A DNA stretch of 59,160 bases from NCBI GenBank assembly GCA_023435265.1, contig JAEYRZ010000212.1:1-59160 (forward strand). Direction: 5' to 3'. Each line of letters starts with the position of its first letter. Position 1 is the stretch's first letter. Positions 9,111-16,925 of the stretch are shown here, piece by piece. The notes under the pieces are model-generated. The model was not told the origin of the DNA. It was given only the letters and a program-made list of their open reading frames with translations, and did not search any database. This stretch comes from Pseudomonadota bacterium. GTDB lineage: Bacteria > Desulfobacterota > Desulfobacteria > Desulfobacterales > Desulfosarcinaceae. The position numbers and the translations under genes are program-made.

Positions 9111-9602
9111 CTAATCAAGATCCAGTTCGGCCTTGCACGTATTGCATCTCACTGCCCCGCGAAAAACGCGATGGCCGCACTGCGGGCAGATGTAACGCGC
9201 TTCTTCATCTTCGATCCATCGGGCGACACCCACTTCGCGGATGTGCGGAATGGCCCGCAGGATCACTTTTTTGCCCACCGTCATAGGAAATTCTTCGATA
9301 TGCCGGCAGGGAAATTCGGCGCACTCATGGCACCCGCTGTAGCCCTTGGCGCGCGTGCAGTCCCGGATGGCGCACTGCCGGCAGTGCAAAAAAAGATCGT
9401 CCGACAGGCAGCCCTTGCAGTGGATATCCCGGGCGCTGAGATTTTCGCTGTTCGGAAGTACGCCCTTGCCGGCCACCCTGCCCTTGTACAGATCGGCCAG
9501 GCGCTCCTTGAACTTCTGGTTGCCGTCCCGGTGGGCGATCAAAATGGCGCACACGCCGCAATAGAGTCCGCAGGGAGAAACCAGGTCGGGGTTGTACGTC
9601 AT
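9111..9602 (-). CDS. DUF3795-type cysteine-rich protein within the bam operon
   Basis: A 163-residue protein with the DUF3795-like opening SPCGLYCGVCAI and a long series of Cys pairs: CKGCLSDD, CRQCAIRDC, CHECAEFPC. It ends in a zinc-ribbon-like CPQCGHRVF...CNTCKAEL. The function is unknown for the family. The Cys spacing suggests metal or FeS binding. It sits between bamD and the HdrA-like gene on the same strand (45 and 96 bases away), so co-transcription and a role in assembly or maintenance of the reductase complex are plausible but only inferred from position. Confidence 0.8.
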   Translation of the reverse strand: MTYNPDLVSPCGLYCGVCAILIAHRDGNQKFKERLADLYKGRVAGKGVLPNSENLSARDIHCKGCLSDDLFLHCRQCAIRDCTRAKGYSGCHECAEFPCRHIEEFPMTVGKKVILRAIPHIREVGVARWIEDEEARYICPQCGHRVFRGAVRCNTCKAELDLD

Positions 9603-9647
9603 CTCGAGCGATCCTCGTGCCGTTTGCGGCGGCGGCCTTGCCGCATG

Positions 9648-10799
9648 CTACAATGCCGCGCCGATGATTTCGGTAATGTCTTTGACTTCTATTTTATCCG
9701 CCAGATTCATGGTCAACCGGCTGTCTTCGAAATTGGCGATGCAGTAGGGACAGGTGGTCGCCAGCACTTCCGCGCCCGATGCTGCCGCCTGCGCCAGCCG
9801 GATATCGGAGAAGCGTTCGCCCTTTGGGGTCTCCATCCAGATCCGCCCCCCTCCGCCGCCGCAGCACAGGCTGTCTACATGCGACTCGGCCATCTCCAGC
9901 AGTTTCAGCTCCGGCACCGTGCGGAGGGCCTCCCGCGGCGCATCGTACACCCCGTTGTGGCGCCCCAGGTAGCAGGGGTCGTGATAGGTCACGCGTCTGG
10001 GATACGGTTTGTTCGGCGTAAGCCTTCCCTGGCGGAGCAGTTCGATCAGGAACTCGGAAATATGGACCACCTCGAAGTTCACCCTGAATTCCGGATACTC
10101 GTTCTTGAACGTGTGATAGCAATGCGGCGACGAGACCAGGATGCGTTTCACGCCGTGGTCGATGAACGTCTTGATGTTTTCTTTGGCCAGGCGCTTGAAC
10201 AGCTCCTCGTCGCCGGTTTTGCGGATGCTCTCGCCGCAGCAGTTTTCTTTTTCGCCGAGGATGCCGAAACCGACTCCGGCCGATTTCAAAATGCCAGCCG
10301 TCGCCCGGGCCACCTTGATCAGCCGGGGGTCGTAACTGAGATAGCAGCCCGGGAAATAGAGAATCTCCATCTCCTCGCTGAATGTTTCGACGCCCAGGCC
10401 CTGGGCCCAGTCGGCGCGGTTGCGGCGCGCCTCGTTCAAGGGGTTGCCTTCGCCGACCAGACTTGCGGCGATGCTGCGCAGCGGCTTGACCGATTCGGGA
10501 AAGACGCCGTACTCGGTGGCGATCCTGCGCAGGGCGACGCCGGATTCGATCTGCCGGACATCCCGCGGGCAGCGCTGAGGGCAGCGGCCGCAGGTGGTGC
10601 AGCGCCAGATGCCTTCGCTTTCGAGATCGGTCAATCCGAAAGTGGCTTCACGCACGATTTTACGCATGCTGAACGGTTTCACGCGGTTCCATGGGCAAAG
10701 CGTATCGCACAGCCCGCACTGGAAGCAGTGTTTGAACGCCTCGCCCCCCTTGGCCTTGATCAGATCCACAATCTCTTTGAAGTCGCCAACCGTATCCAC
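9648..10799 (-). CDS. bamD: HdrD-like FeS oxidoreductase (BamD)
   Basis: A 383-residue protein with an N-terminal pair of ferredoxin motifs (CFQCGLCDTLCP and CTTCGRCPQRCP) and two CCG domains: GKENCCGE-type (residues about 200-215, seen as EKENCCGES) and HVDSLCCGGGGG near 325. This is the arrangement of HdrD/GlpC-type subunits, which pass electrons between flavoprotein and partner. BamD is the HdrD-like member of class II benzoyl-CoA reductase loci. The frame stays open upstream inside bamC. I chose GTG at 10799 because it leaves only an 8-base gap-free junction with the bamC stop region and precedes the first family-like residues (DTVGDFKEIVDLI). An AGAGG lies about 10 bases upstream. Confidence 0.88.
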   Translation of the reverse strand: MDTVGDFKEIVDLIKAKGGEAFKHCFQCGLCDTLCPWNRVKPFSMRKIVREATFGLTDLESEGIWRCTTCGRCPQRCPRDVRQIESGVALRRIATEYGVFPESVKPLRSIAASLVGEGNPLNEARRNRADWAQGLGVETFSEEMEILYFPGCYLSYDPRLIKVARATAGILKSAGVGFGILGEKENCCGESIRKTGDEELFKRLAKENIKTFIDHGVKRILVSSPHCYHTFKNEYPEFRVNFEVVHISEFLIELLRQGRLTPNKPYPRRVTYHDPCYLGRHNGVYDAPREALRTVPELKLLEMAESHVDSLCCGGGGGRIWMETPKGERFSDIRLAQAAASGAEVLATTCPYCIANFEDSRLTMNLADKIEVKDITEIIGAAL

Positions 10800-10806
10800 C
10801 GTATGC

Positions 10807-11388
10807 TCAATCCTCTGTATGCGCCTTTTGGATATTCTTCTTGTCCTGCGCCATGCGGGCGAGCGCTTCGGCCAGCTTGTCCAGGCCGAACTTGTCCGCA
10901 AGCGATTCCAGGCCCGCATCCAGCTCGCTGCCGCCTGCTTCTTCGGCGGCCGCCTCTTCGCGTTCTTCGTAAGTCAGGGCGTCGGTGATGCACCACTGAA
11001 CGCACAAGGGTTCGCTGAGCGTAGGGTCGCCTTCGCAGCCATCACACTTCAGCGGCAGGCCCGAATCGGGCTCCTTGAAGATATCCCGGGAGGGACAGGA
11101 GGCTCTGCAGAATGCGCACTCGTCGTAGGTTTTGCCGTCGATGATGTATTTGTCCCGGCTGTTGCATTCGGCGGCGGTATATTCACCTGCATAGACCGGG
11201 ATATAGATATCCTTGAGCGGGTCGCGGATCACCCGGATGCGGGAGCGGGCCGGATTGTTGGTGCTGTACTTGGGCGTGGCATGATAGGCCGAGCAGATGA
11301 CCTCGCAGGCCCGGCAGCCGTTGCACTTGTCCGCATCGATTTTGATGGTCTTTACGATCTTCTTCTTAGTGTCATTCACGTCGATCAT
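10807..11388 (-). CDS. bamC: FeS electron-transfer subunit of class II benzoyl-CoA reductase (BamC)
   Basis: A ferredoxin-like protein of about 193 residues with CNGCRACEVIC near residue 23, a middle CAFCRASCP cluster and CDGCEGDP/CVQWC, together the four-cluster layout of DMSO-reductase/AOR FeS partners. It is followed by an acidic, helical tail. BamC is the immediate electron donor to the tungsten subunit BamB, and the gene directly follows bamB. The start is ambiguous: an in-frame ATG at 11442 would overlap bamB by 20 bases, while ATG at 11388 (MIDVNDTKKK) begins just before the conserved IVKTIKIDADKCNGC segment and is preferred. Confidence 0.9.
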   Translation of the reverse strand: MIDVNDTKKKIVKTIKIDADKCNGCRACEVICSAYHATPKYSTNNPARSRIRVIRDPLKDIYIPVYAGEYTAAECNSRDKYIIDGKTYDECAFCRASCPSRDIFKEPDSGLPLKCDGCEGDPTLSEPLCVQWCITDALTYEEREEAAAEEAGGSELDAGLESLADKFGLDKLAEALARMAQDKKNIQKAHTED

Positions 11389-11422
11389 GCCTCTTTCGAT
11401 GATTGCCCGCGCCGCAACCGAT

Positions 11423-13399
11423 TCAGGCGGCAGCGGCGCCATCGTCTTTCAAAATGCCCCGTTTAACGAACGCTTCGCCGACATACCCCAATCCCAGTTC
11501 ATCCAGGGATTCGCGGGTCGGTATTCCGTCCTCGTTCCAGCCTTTGAACCGGTAATAGGTATCCAGCAGCTCCTGCTCGAGTTCCGGAAATCTTTTCTTC
11601 CAGTGATTCTGCGGGGGCTTTTCATCCTTGCGGCGCATGCCGCGGCTGATGTTGATCGCCCGCACCAGGGTGCGGTAGCGTTTGGCGGCCTGCGACAGCT
11701 TCGCTTCGTCCATGTCGATGCCGGCGCCGGCCGAGATGAATTTGGGATAGTTGTGGATGTGATACGGCGGCTTGAGGGGGAAAGAGGACAACCCGGCGCA
11801 CATCCCCAGGGCGTCGTCGATATAGTGCATGCGCTCCTGCCAGTCGACGATGTCGCAGCACATTGCGGGCGTCGGATAATAGGGGATCGATTTTTCGCCG
11901 CGCGGCTCCCAGTCGAGGAAATACTGCTTGAACTTGTCATTGGGCACCTGGATCCAATCCTTGACAAAGTCCTCTCTTTGCGCCCGGTCCGGAAACGGTG
12001 CCTGCGGAAACTGCCCCTCGATCTGGGTGATGTTGATCTTCTCTCCGGTGGCATACATCAGGAAGTAGATCGGGTTCAGCATCGAGAGCTTGAGCGGCAG
12101 CTGCTCGTGCTTCTTGATTGTGTTGTGGGCGAATGCTTCCGCACCGCCGCCGATCGCTTTGGCGGCCCAGTAGGTACCATCGGCCAGGAGATCCCCGATG
12201 CCTTCGCGCCGCACGATTTTATCCAGCAGATAGTAGAACCGATCTTCGCTGCCGGACGGCAGGCCCGGAAAATCGCTGTCTTTGAGGATGCCGTTTTCAA
12301 GCAGTTCGAGGGCGAAGGCCATGACCTGCGGGGTCGAGTAGCCGTCCACGCCGTATTCCGTAGCCCTCTGGGCGATGCGCAAGCCGAATTCGAGATTCGA
12401 GAACGCGGCCATGGTATACGTCAATTTCGAAAAGCACTTCATCATGTAGGTGGGCAAACCGGGCAGCGAGAGCGTCGCTCCGCATTTCATCGGGCAATTG
12501 TAGCAGCTGATCAGCCGGCTGCGCGAACTCTCCAGCGTGTGGGTCCACTCCCGGGCCACTTCTTCGTTCCAGAAATCCTTGCGGCGCACGCGCGAATTGC
12601 CCCACATGAAGTTCTCGGTGTGCCACTTCTCGTCGTGCACTTTCATTTCCTGGGGCGACCCCAGCCCGGCGAGAATCGGCATCACGCCCGGGATCGGGTT
12701 TTTTTCGCGGAACTTGATGTATTCCAGCACTTCGTTGCACAGTTGCATGTACTCCGCCGGCCGGGCCACATGGACATCCCGCGTTCCGCGCACGGCGATC
12801 GCTTTGACCCCTTTGTCGCCCATCACCGCCCCGATCCCCATGCGGCTGGCGCTGGAGCGGCCCTGTTCGATGGAGGCGAAAAACACCCTGTTTTCGCCGG
12901 CCAGGCCGATGGCCGCGACCTGGGCGTTGGGCTCGTTCAACTCCCGACGGAGGATCTCACCGGTCTCGATGGCGCCCTTGCCGTGCAGATGCGCGGCATC
13001 GCGGATTTCCACCTTGTCGTTGTGAATCCAAATGTAGACCAGCTTCGGCGATTTGCCGCGCAGGATCACCTTGTCATAGCCGGCATGTTTCAGCTCCGGC
13101 GCCCAGAAGCCGCCCATCATCGAATAGGCCATGTACAAGGTCTGCGGGGAGATGGTGGAAACGATGGTGCGGTTGCAGCCCACCGCAGGCGTGCCGCACA
13201 GCAGGCCCGCGCTGAAGATGAGCAGATTGTCCGCGGAAAAGGGTTCGACTTCGGGCGGCACGCGGTCCCACAGAAGCTTGGCGTTGGTCCCCAATCCTCC
13301 GAGATAAAGCTCCGTCAACCGGGGGTCGGTCTGCACCCGATCGATGCTGCCCCGCGTCAAATCGATCTCCAGGTTATATCCTGTTTCGGCATACCTCAT
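11423..13399 (-). CDS. bamB: Class II benzoyl-CoA reductase, tungsten AOR-family catalytic subunit (BamB)
   Basis: A 658-residue aldehyde:ferredoxin oxidoreductase family protein. The N-terminal domain shows the usual LGGLGTNAKLLWDRVPP and GCNRTIVSTISPQT segments, followed by MMGGFWAPELKHAGYDKV. The cluster motif CYNCPMKCG lies near residue 303, and a further Cys (MCAGL, about 550) supplies the fourth ligand. This family binds a W-bis-pyranopterin and one [4Fe-4S]. In strict anaerobes BamB catalyses ATP-independent two-electron reduction of benzoyl-CoA to the 1,5-dienoyl-CoA. The gene is preceded by AAGAGG and by an AT-rich upstream sequence, and flanked by bamC and the ring-cleavage genes, which makes the benzoyl-CoA assignment strong. 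Confidence 0.94.
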   Translation of the reverse strand: MRYAETGYNLEIDLTRGSIDRVQTDPRLTELYLGGLGTNAKLLWDRVPPEVEPFSADNLLIFSAGLLCGTPAVGCNRTIVSTISPQTLYMAYSMMGGFWAPELKHAGYDKVILRGKSPKLVYIWIHNDKVEIRDAAHLHGKGAIETGEILRRELNEPNAQVAAIGLAGENRVFFASIEQGRSSASRMGIGAVMGDKGVKAIAVRGTRDVHVARPAEYMQLCNEVLEYIKFREKNPIPGVMPILAGLGSPQEMKVHDEKWHTENFMWGNSRVRRKDFWNEEVAREWTHTLESSRSRLISCYNCPMKCGATLSLPGLPTYMMKCFSKLTYTMAAFSNLEFGLRIAQRATEYGVDGYSTPQVMAFALELLENGILKDSDFPGLPSGSEDRFYYLLDKIVRREGIGDLLADGTYWAAKAIGGGAEAFAHNTIKKHEQLPLKLSMLNPIYFLMYATGEKINITQIEGQFPQAPFPDRAQREDFVKDWIQVPNDKFKQYFLDWEPRGEKSIPYYPTPAMCCDIVDWQERMHYIDDALGMCAGLSSFPLKPPYHIHNYPKFISAGAGIDMDEAKLSQAAKRYRTLVRAINISRGMRRKDEKPPQNHWKKRFPELEQELLDTYYRFKGWNEDGIPTRESLDELGLGYVGEAFVKRGILKDDGAAAA

Positions 13400-13542
13400 T
13401 GCGACCTCTTATACGAATTACAATGCAATCATTTTATAGCTACTTTATAGTTAAAAAAACGCTCCCCTGCTGTCAAGCGAAATTTCAACGCCTGCCGTGC
13501 CGGACTGAATGCAGTGCGGCAATCGTCGGCCGGGGCGCTGCG

Positions 13543-13974
13543 CTATGCCTTCTGAAAAACGTAGGTGAGACGGCCGTTGGCGGTTTTGCCCGGTACGGCC
13601 TTGAGCGCCATGCCCACCACAAGTTGTTCCGGAGGAATATCCGGATCGATGCGGCCGAAAACCCGGAAATCGCCCCAGTCCACCAGCGCGATCGTATAGG
13701 GCAGATCCTCTTTGAATCCCGCGGGAGCGTACTTCAAACCCGAAAAGCCCATCAGCGTTCCGGGCCCGGTCACCTCGAACCACTCCATGTTGCTGGAAAG
13801 GGACTCGGCGCAATGGGCCCGGGGCGGAAAGAAACGGCGGCCGCAGTCGACGCAGCGGGTTCCCATGATGCGGCCCTGCTCCAGATGGCCGATAAAATCG
13901 TTGACCTGGGTCACGGCGGCGAAACTCACCGTCCCGAATTTGGCGAACCGCGAATCGAGTTCCTGCTTGGCCAT
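13543..13974 (-). CDS. DUF35 OB-fold/zinc-ribbon acyl-CoA partner protein
   Basis: A 143-residue protein with a short helical N-terminus, a rubredoxin-like ribbon (CVDCGRRFFPPRAHC) and an OB-fold half (GTLMGFSGLKYAPAG onward). DUF35 proteins bind acyl-CoA and act as obligatory partners of SCP2-type thiolases or HMG-CoA synthases; BbsA of toluene degradation is an example. The gene begins 2 bases after the thiolase stop, fitting a heteromeric thiolase. Oddly, the expected fourth ribbon cysteine (CxxC) reads HCAES, so the zinc site may be incomplete. Confidence 0.88.
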   Translation of the reverse strand: MAKQELDSRFAKFGTVSFAAVTQVNDFIGHLEQGRIMGTRCVDCGRRFFPPRAHCAESLSSNMEWFEVTGPGTLMGFSGLKYAPAGFKEDLPYTIALVDWGDFRVFGRIDPDIPPEQLVVGMALKAVPGKTANGRLTYVFQKA

Positions 13975-13976
13975 GG

Positions 13977-15146
13977 TTACTCCCTTCCCAGAATGGCGAC
14001 GTTGCCGTACAGGCCGACGCCGCCGATGTTGTGAACGAGGCCGATGACCGGCTCCTTGACCTGGATGGCGCCGGCTTCCCCGCGCAGCTGCAACACGATG
14101 GTGCGGATCTGGGAGCCGCCGGTCGCGCCGATGGGGTGTCCCTTGGACAACAGGCCGCCGTCCACGTTAACCGGAATGCGCCCTTCCTTGTAGGTCTGCT
14201 TGCTGCGAATCAGTTCCCGTCCCTCGCCCGGCTTGGCAAACCCCAGATCTTCGTAGGCCATCAATTCGGCGATGGTGAAACAGTCGTGAACTTCGGCCAC
14301 ATCCACCTGCGCGGGGCCGATGCCGGCCATGGCATAGGCCTGTCGGGCGGCGGCCGCGGCCGCATCGAGGCCTGTCAGCCGGGTTCGTCCCGCCATGTTC
14401 ACCGGCGCCGAGGCGGCTCCCAGCCCCAGAATCCAGACCGGTTTTTTGCACAGCGCGCGGGCTCTCTCCTCGCTGGCCACGATGATGCACGAACAGCCGT
14501 CGGCATTGGCGCAGCAGTCGCCGGTGCGCAGCGGCGTGGCCACCGGCTGGCTGAAGATGTGCTCGGGATCGGTGAACTGTTCGGCCGAAACCGCTTTGCG
14601 ATAGACCGCCTTCTCGTTGAGCTGGCCGTAGGTGGCCGCCTTGACCCGGATCAGCGCCAGGTCTTCCGGCGTCGTGCCGTAGGTGGCCATGTGGGCCTGG
14701 GCGTGCATGGCGTAATAGGCCGGCATCATGGTGCCGAACGGCGACTCCCACTGGATGTCGGCGCCGCGCCCCATGCGCTCCTGGGATTCTTCGGAGCTGA
14801 GCTGCGACATGATCTGGAACCCGATTACCATGACCACCTGGTGGAGTCCCGACTGGACCAGCGCATAGGCCAGCTTCAGCCCGGTGCTGCTCGAAGAGCA
14901 CAAGGTCTCCGCGTAGAAGGTGGGCTGCGGATTGAGCCCCAGATATTCGGCGATCACGCCCGCCGGCGAGCGCTGTTTATCGTATTCCGGAGCGGAACAT
15001 ACAACCGTGGCCTCGATTTGACCGGCCGATATCTGCGCATCCGCCATCGCTTCCCGGAAGCCCTCGAACACCAACTCGCGGATGGAACCCGGATAGGTTC
15101 GCACAAATGTACTCTGGCCTACCCCGATAATACCGACTTTGCCCAT
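13977..15146 (-). CDS. Thiolase-fold acyl-CoA acyltransferase (SCP2/BbsB type)
   Basis: A 389-residue thiolase-like protein. The nucleophile region reads AETLCSSSSTGLK (Cys near residue 83), the first histidine motif is VHDCFTIAE, and the second is GGLLSKGHPIGATGG near residue 335. The pairing with a DUF35 gene is typical of SCP2-type thiolases that cleave beta-ketoacyl-CoA. In this cluster the expected substrate is 3-oxopimelyl-CoA, giving glutaryl-CoA and acetyl-CoA; that is inferred from pathway logic, not from sequence. The start is supported by GGAGGG 3 bases upstream. Confidence 0.88.
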   Translation of the reverse strand: MGKVGIIGVGQSTFVRTYPGSIRELVFEGFREAMADAQISAGQIEATVVCSAPEYDKQRSPAGVIAEYLGLNPQPTFYAETLCSSSSTGLKLAYALVQSGLHQVVMVIGFQIMSQLSSEESQERMGRGADIQWESPFGTMMPAYYAMHAQAHMATYGTTPEDLALIRVKAATYGQLNEKAVYRKAVSAEQFTDPEHIFSQPVATPLRTGDCCANADGCSCIIVASEERARALCKKPVWILGLGAASAPVNMAGRTRLTGLDAAAAAARQAYAMAGIGPAQVDVAEVHDCFTIAELMAYEDLGFAKPGEGRELIRSKQTYKEGRIPVNVDGGLLSKGHPIGATGGSQIRTIVLQLRGEAGAIQVKEPVIGLVHNIGGVGLYGNVAILGRE

Positions 15147-15337
15147 TCGCCCTCCCCGCCGGTTTAACCGCCGGCACGGTCATCATCCTTGACGTCGCCG
15201 TTAAAAATTCCACTGCGTTGCGCTTCATCCCGTTGTCCCTGCGGCGTACTGTCAATGCGCCTCGGAACACGGGATTCGCGGCGCCTCGATCTTGAACTTT
15301 TTACGGCGCCGTCGGTTTGAGGCTTTTTACGAACGCG

Positions 15338-16480
15338 TCATCCTTTCGGTTTACCCAAAACTTCGGCAAACATCTCCTTGTCCCACGTCCGGCCTTCTGC
15401 GATGTTCTGCCGGAACTTGAGGAAGTCGATGGTGTCCTGCCCGGTGATCTTCTTGGTGTTGAAAGCGCCGAATCCGAGGAAGGCCTCGCCGCTCATGTTG
15501 GCCGCCAGCCAGTGGCGGTTGGCGTTCTTCATCAGGTCCCAGAAGTATTTTTTCTTCTGGCGGATGCCGTCGATCGATTTGATCAGGCAGCCGGGGAACA
15601 GATAGGCCATTTTGCGGATGACTTTATCCACTTCGGCATCCAGCAGCGTAAAATCGGCGGCGGCCTGATGCTGCTTGAGCAGGGCGCGGCCCGCGGCGAG
15701 GGCTTCCCCGGTCTTATACTCGCCGTAGACGATCTCGCCGTCATCGACATAGCGATCCGTGACGATCAGCGGATTGCGCACCCACTTTCCGTCGATCTTG
15801 AGCACCGGTACGCATTTGCTGATCAGGCCCTTCATTTTCATCTTGTAGGCCGACCACATTTCGCAGCTCACGCAGTTCCACATGGCATCTTCCATGGATA
15901 GGAACCAGGGCAGAAAGTCGGTGGACCCGCCGTCGGGTGCGGAGCCGTGCTTGGGGCCGGCCTGCCCGTAGATGGCCAGATCGGAAGAGACGGCCAGGTC
16001 GCAGGCCATGCCGATCTCCTGCCCGCCCGCCACCCGCATGCCGTTCACGCGGCAGATGGTGGGCTTTTTGCACAGCAGGATCGAATCGACCATGCGGTTG
16101 AACAGATCCATGTACTGCCCGTATTCATCGCAGCGCAGGCTGTAGTACTCGCTGTACTCTTTGGTGTTCCCGCCCGTGCAGAAGGAGTAGGGGCCGGTGC
16201 CGGTGAACACCACCGCCACCACGCTGCGGTCGTTGGAGGCGTTGTCGAAGCCCGCGATCACCCCTTTGACCATGTCGGTGGTGTAGGAATTGTACTGCCC
16301 CGGATTGTTGAGGCGGATCCAGGCCGTGTAGAGCCCCTCGACGACCTTGCCGTTGTCGTCCGTCAGCGGCCGTTTCTCGAATACCACGTTGGGTGCGCCG
16401 TCGTCGCCGCCCCAGTATGGACTGCGGTGCAGGTTGTGATCTTTCTGCTCATTGTCTCTGGGCATCCATTCCAAAGCCAT
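15338..16480 (-). CDS. oah: 6-oxocyclohex-1-ene-1-carbonyl-CoA hydrolase (Oah/BamA)
   Basis: A 380-residue crotonase-superfamily protein with the diagnostic N-terminus (MPRDNEQKDHNLH, SPYWGG), NNPGQYNSYTTDMVKG, FCTGGNTKEYSEYY and MRVAGGQEIGMACDL. The oxyanion and catalytic segments GQAGPKHGSAPDGGSTDFLP and NCVSCEMWSAYKMK match BamA proteins. The enzyme adds water and hydrolytically opens the alicyclic ring to 3-hydroxypimelyl-CoA, and is a marker for anaerobic benzoyl-CoA degradation. The length matches the family (about 375-385), and the start is preceded by GGAGGAAAG. It lies downstream of had, separated by a repeat-rich 444-base spacer. Confidence 0.96.
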   Translation of the reverse strand: MALEWMPRDNEQKDHNLHRSPYWGGDDGAPNVVFEKRPLTDDNGKVVEGLYTAWIRLNNPGQYNSYTTDMVKGVIAGFDNASNDRSVVAVVFTGTGPYSFCTGGNTKEYSEYYSLRCDEYGQYMDLFNRMVDSILLCKKPTICRVNGMRVAGGQEIGMACDLAVSSDLAIYGQAGPKHGSAPDGGSTDFLPWFLSMEDAMWNCVSCEMWSAYKMKMKGLISKCVPVLKIDGKWVRNPLIVTDRYVDDGEIVYGEYKTGEALAAGRALLKQHQAAADFTLLDAEVDKVIRKMAYLFPGCLIKSIDGIRQKKKYFWDLMKNANRHWLAANMSGEAFLGFGAFNTKKITGQDTIDFLKFRQNIAEGRTWDKEMFAEVLGKPKG

Positions 16481-16924
16481 ATCTTTCCTCCTGCTTATTG
16501 CGCGTGGCTTGATTTTCGTAAATACCCGACCATAGAGGGGCCGACTTTTGGCTTGCTGCCCCCGCAGGGGGGCTTACCGGAAGCACGGCAGAGCCTATCG
16601 GCTCTGACTTGGCCCCGAAGGCCAGGATTTCCCTGATAGATAAAACGAATACTTGCCTTGCCCGTCTTCCATTAAACGGATACTTGCCTGACCCGTCTTC
16701 CTGATTAACGAATTTTTGCCTGGCCTGTGTTACAGTTAACAAATGTTTGCCTGACCCGTCTTCCTGACTAACGAATTTTTGCCTGGCCTGTGTTACAGTT
16801 AACGAATGTTTGCCTGACCCGTCTTCCAGATTAACGAATCTTTGCCTGGCCTGTTATAATCCCGCGGAGCGGGATAAGTGCCTTGACGAAAAAAATCTGC
16901 TGATGCAGATTTTTTTCTAAGGCA
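16481..16924. other. Intergenic spacer between oah and had
   Basis: No gene is visible in these 444 bases. The half next to oah has short hairpins (CAGAGCC-TATC-GGCTCTG near 16580 and TGGCC-CCGAA-GGCCA near 16610). The other half holds the tandem array and the terminator-like hairpin next to had. Confidence 0.6.
16642..16860. repeat. Tandem array of ~31-33 bp units with a 63-bp higher-order period
   Basis: Seven degenerate units begin at about 16641, 16673, 16706, 16737, 16769, 16800 and 16832. Each opens with TAACGAAT (or a variant) and contains TTGCCTG. Units alternate between a form with ACCCGTCTTCC and a form with GCCTGTGTTACAG, so 16706-16768 and 16769-16831 are almost identical 63-base copies. 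The units are contiguous with no unique spacers. Confidence 0.85.
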
Positions 16925-16925
16925 C
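16878..16925 (-). terminator. Strong hairpin terminator after had
   Basis: AAAAAAATCTGC-TGAT-GCAGATTTTTTT forms a perfect 12-bp stem with A/T flanks usable in either direction, enclosed by a second 7-bp arm GTGCCTT/AAGGCAC. It begins at the had stop codon, so it would end transcription from had before oah, or act as an attenuator in the cluster. Confidence 0.8.

Noticed and set aside
8838..10988. 716-codon open frame on the plus strand
   Set aside because: It runs antisense to the HdrA-like, DUF3795 and bamD genes; its product has no family-like sequence. A high-GC shadow.
11297..13450. 717-codon open frame on the plus strand
   Set aside because: Antisense shadow of bamB and bamC, which have clear motifs.
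16642..16860. Repeat array as a CRISPR
   Set aside because: Units are contiguous and alternate between two forms; there are no unique spacers and no cas genes.
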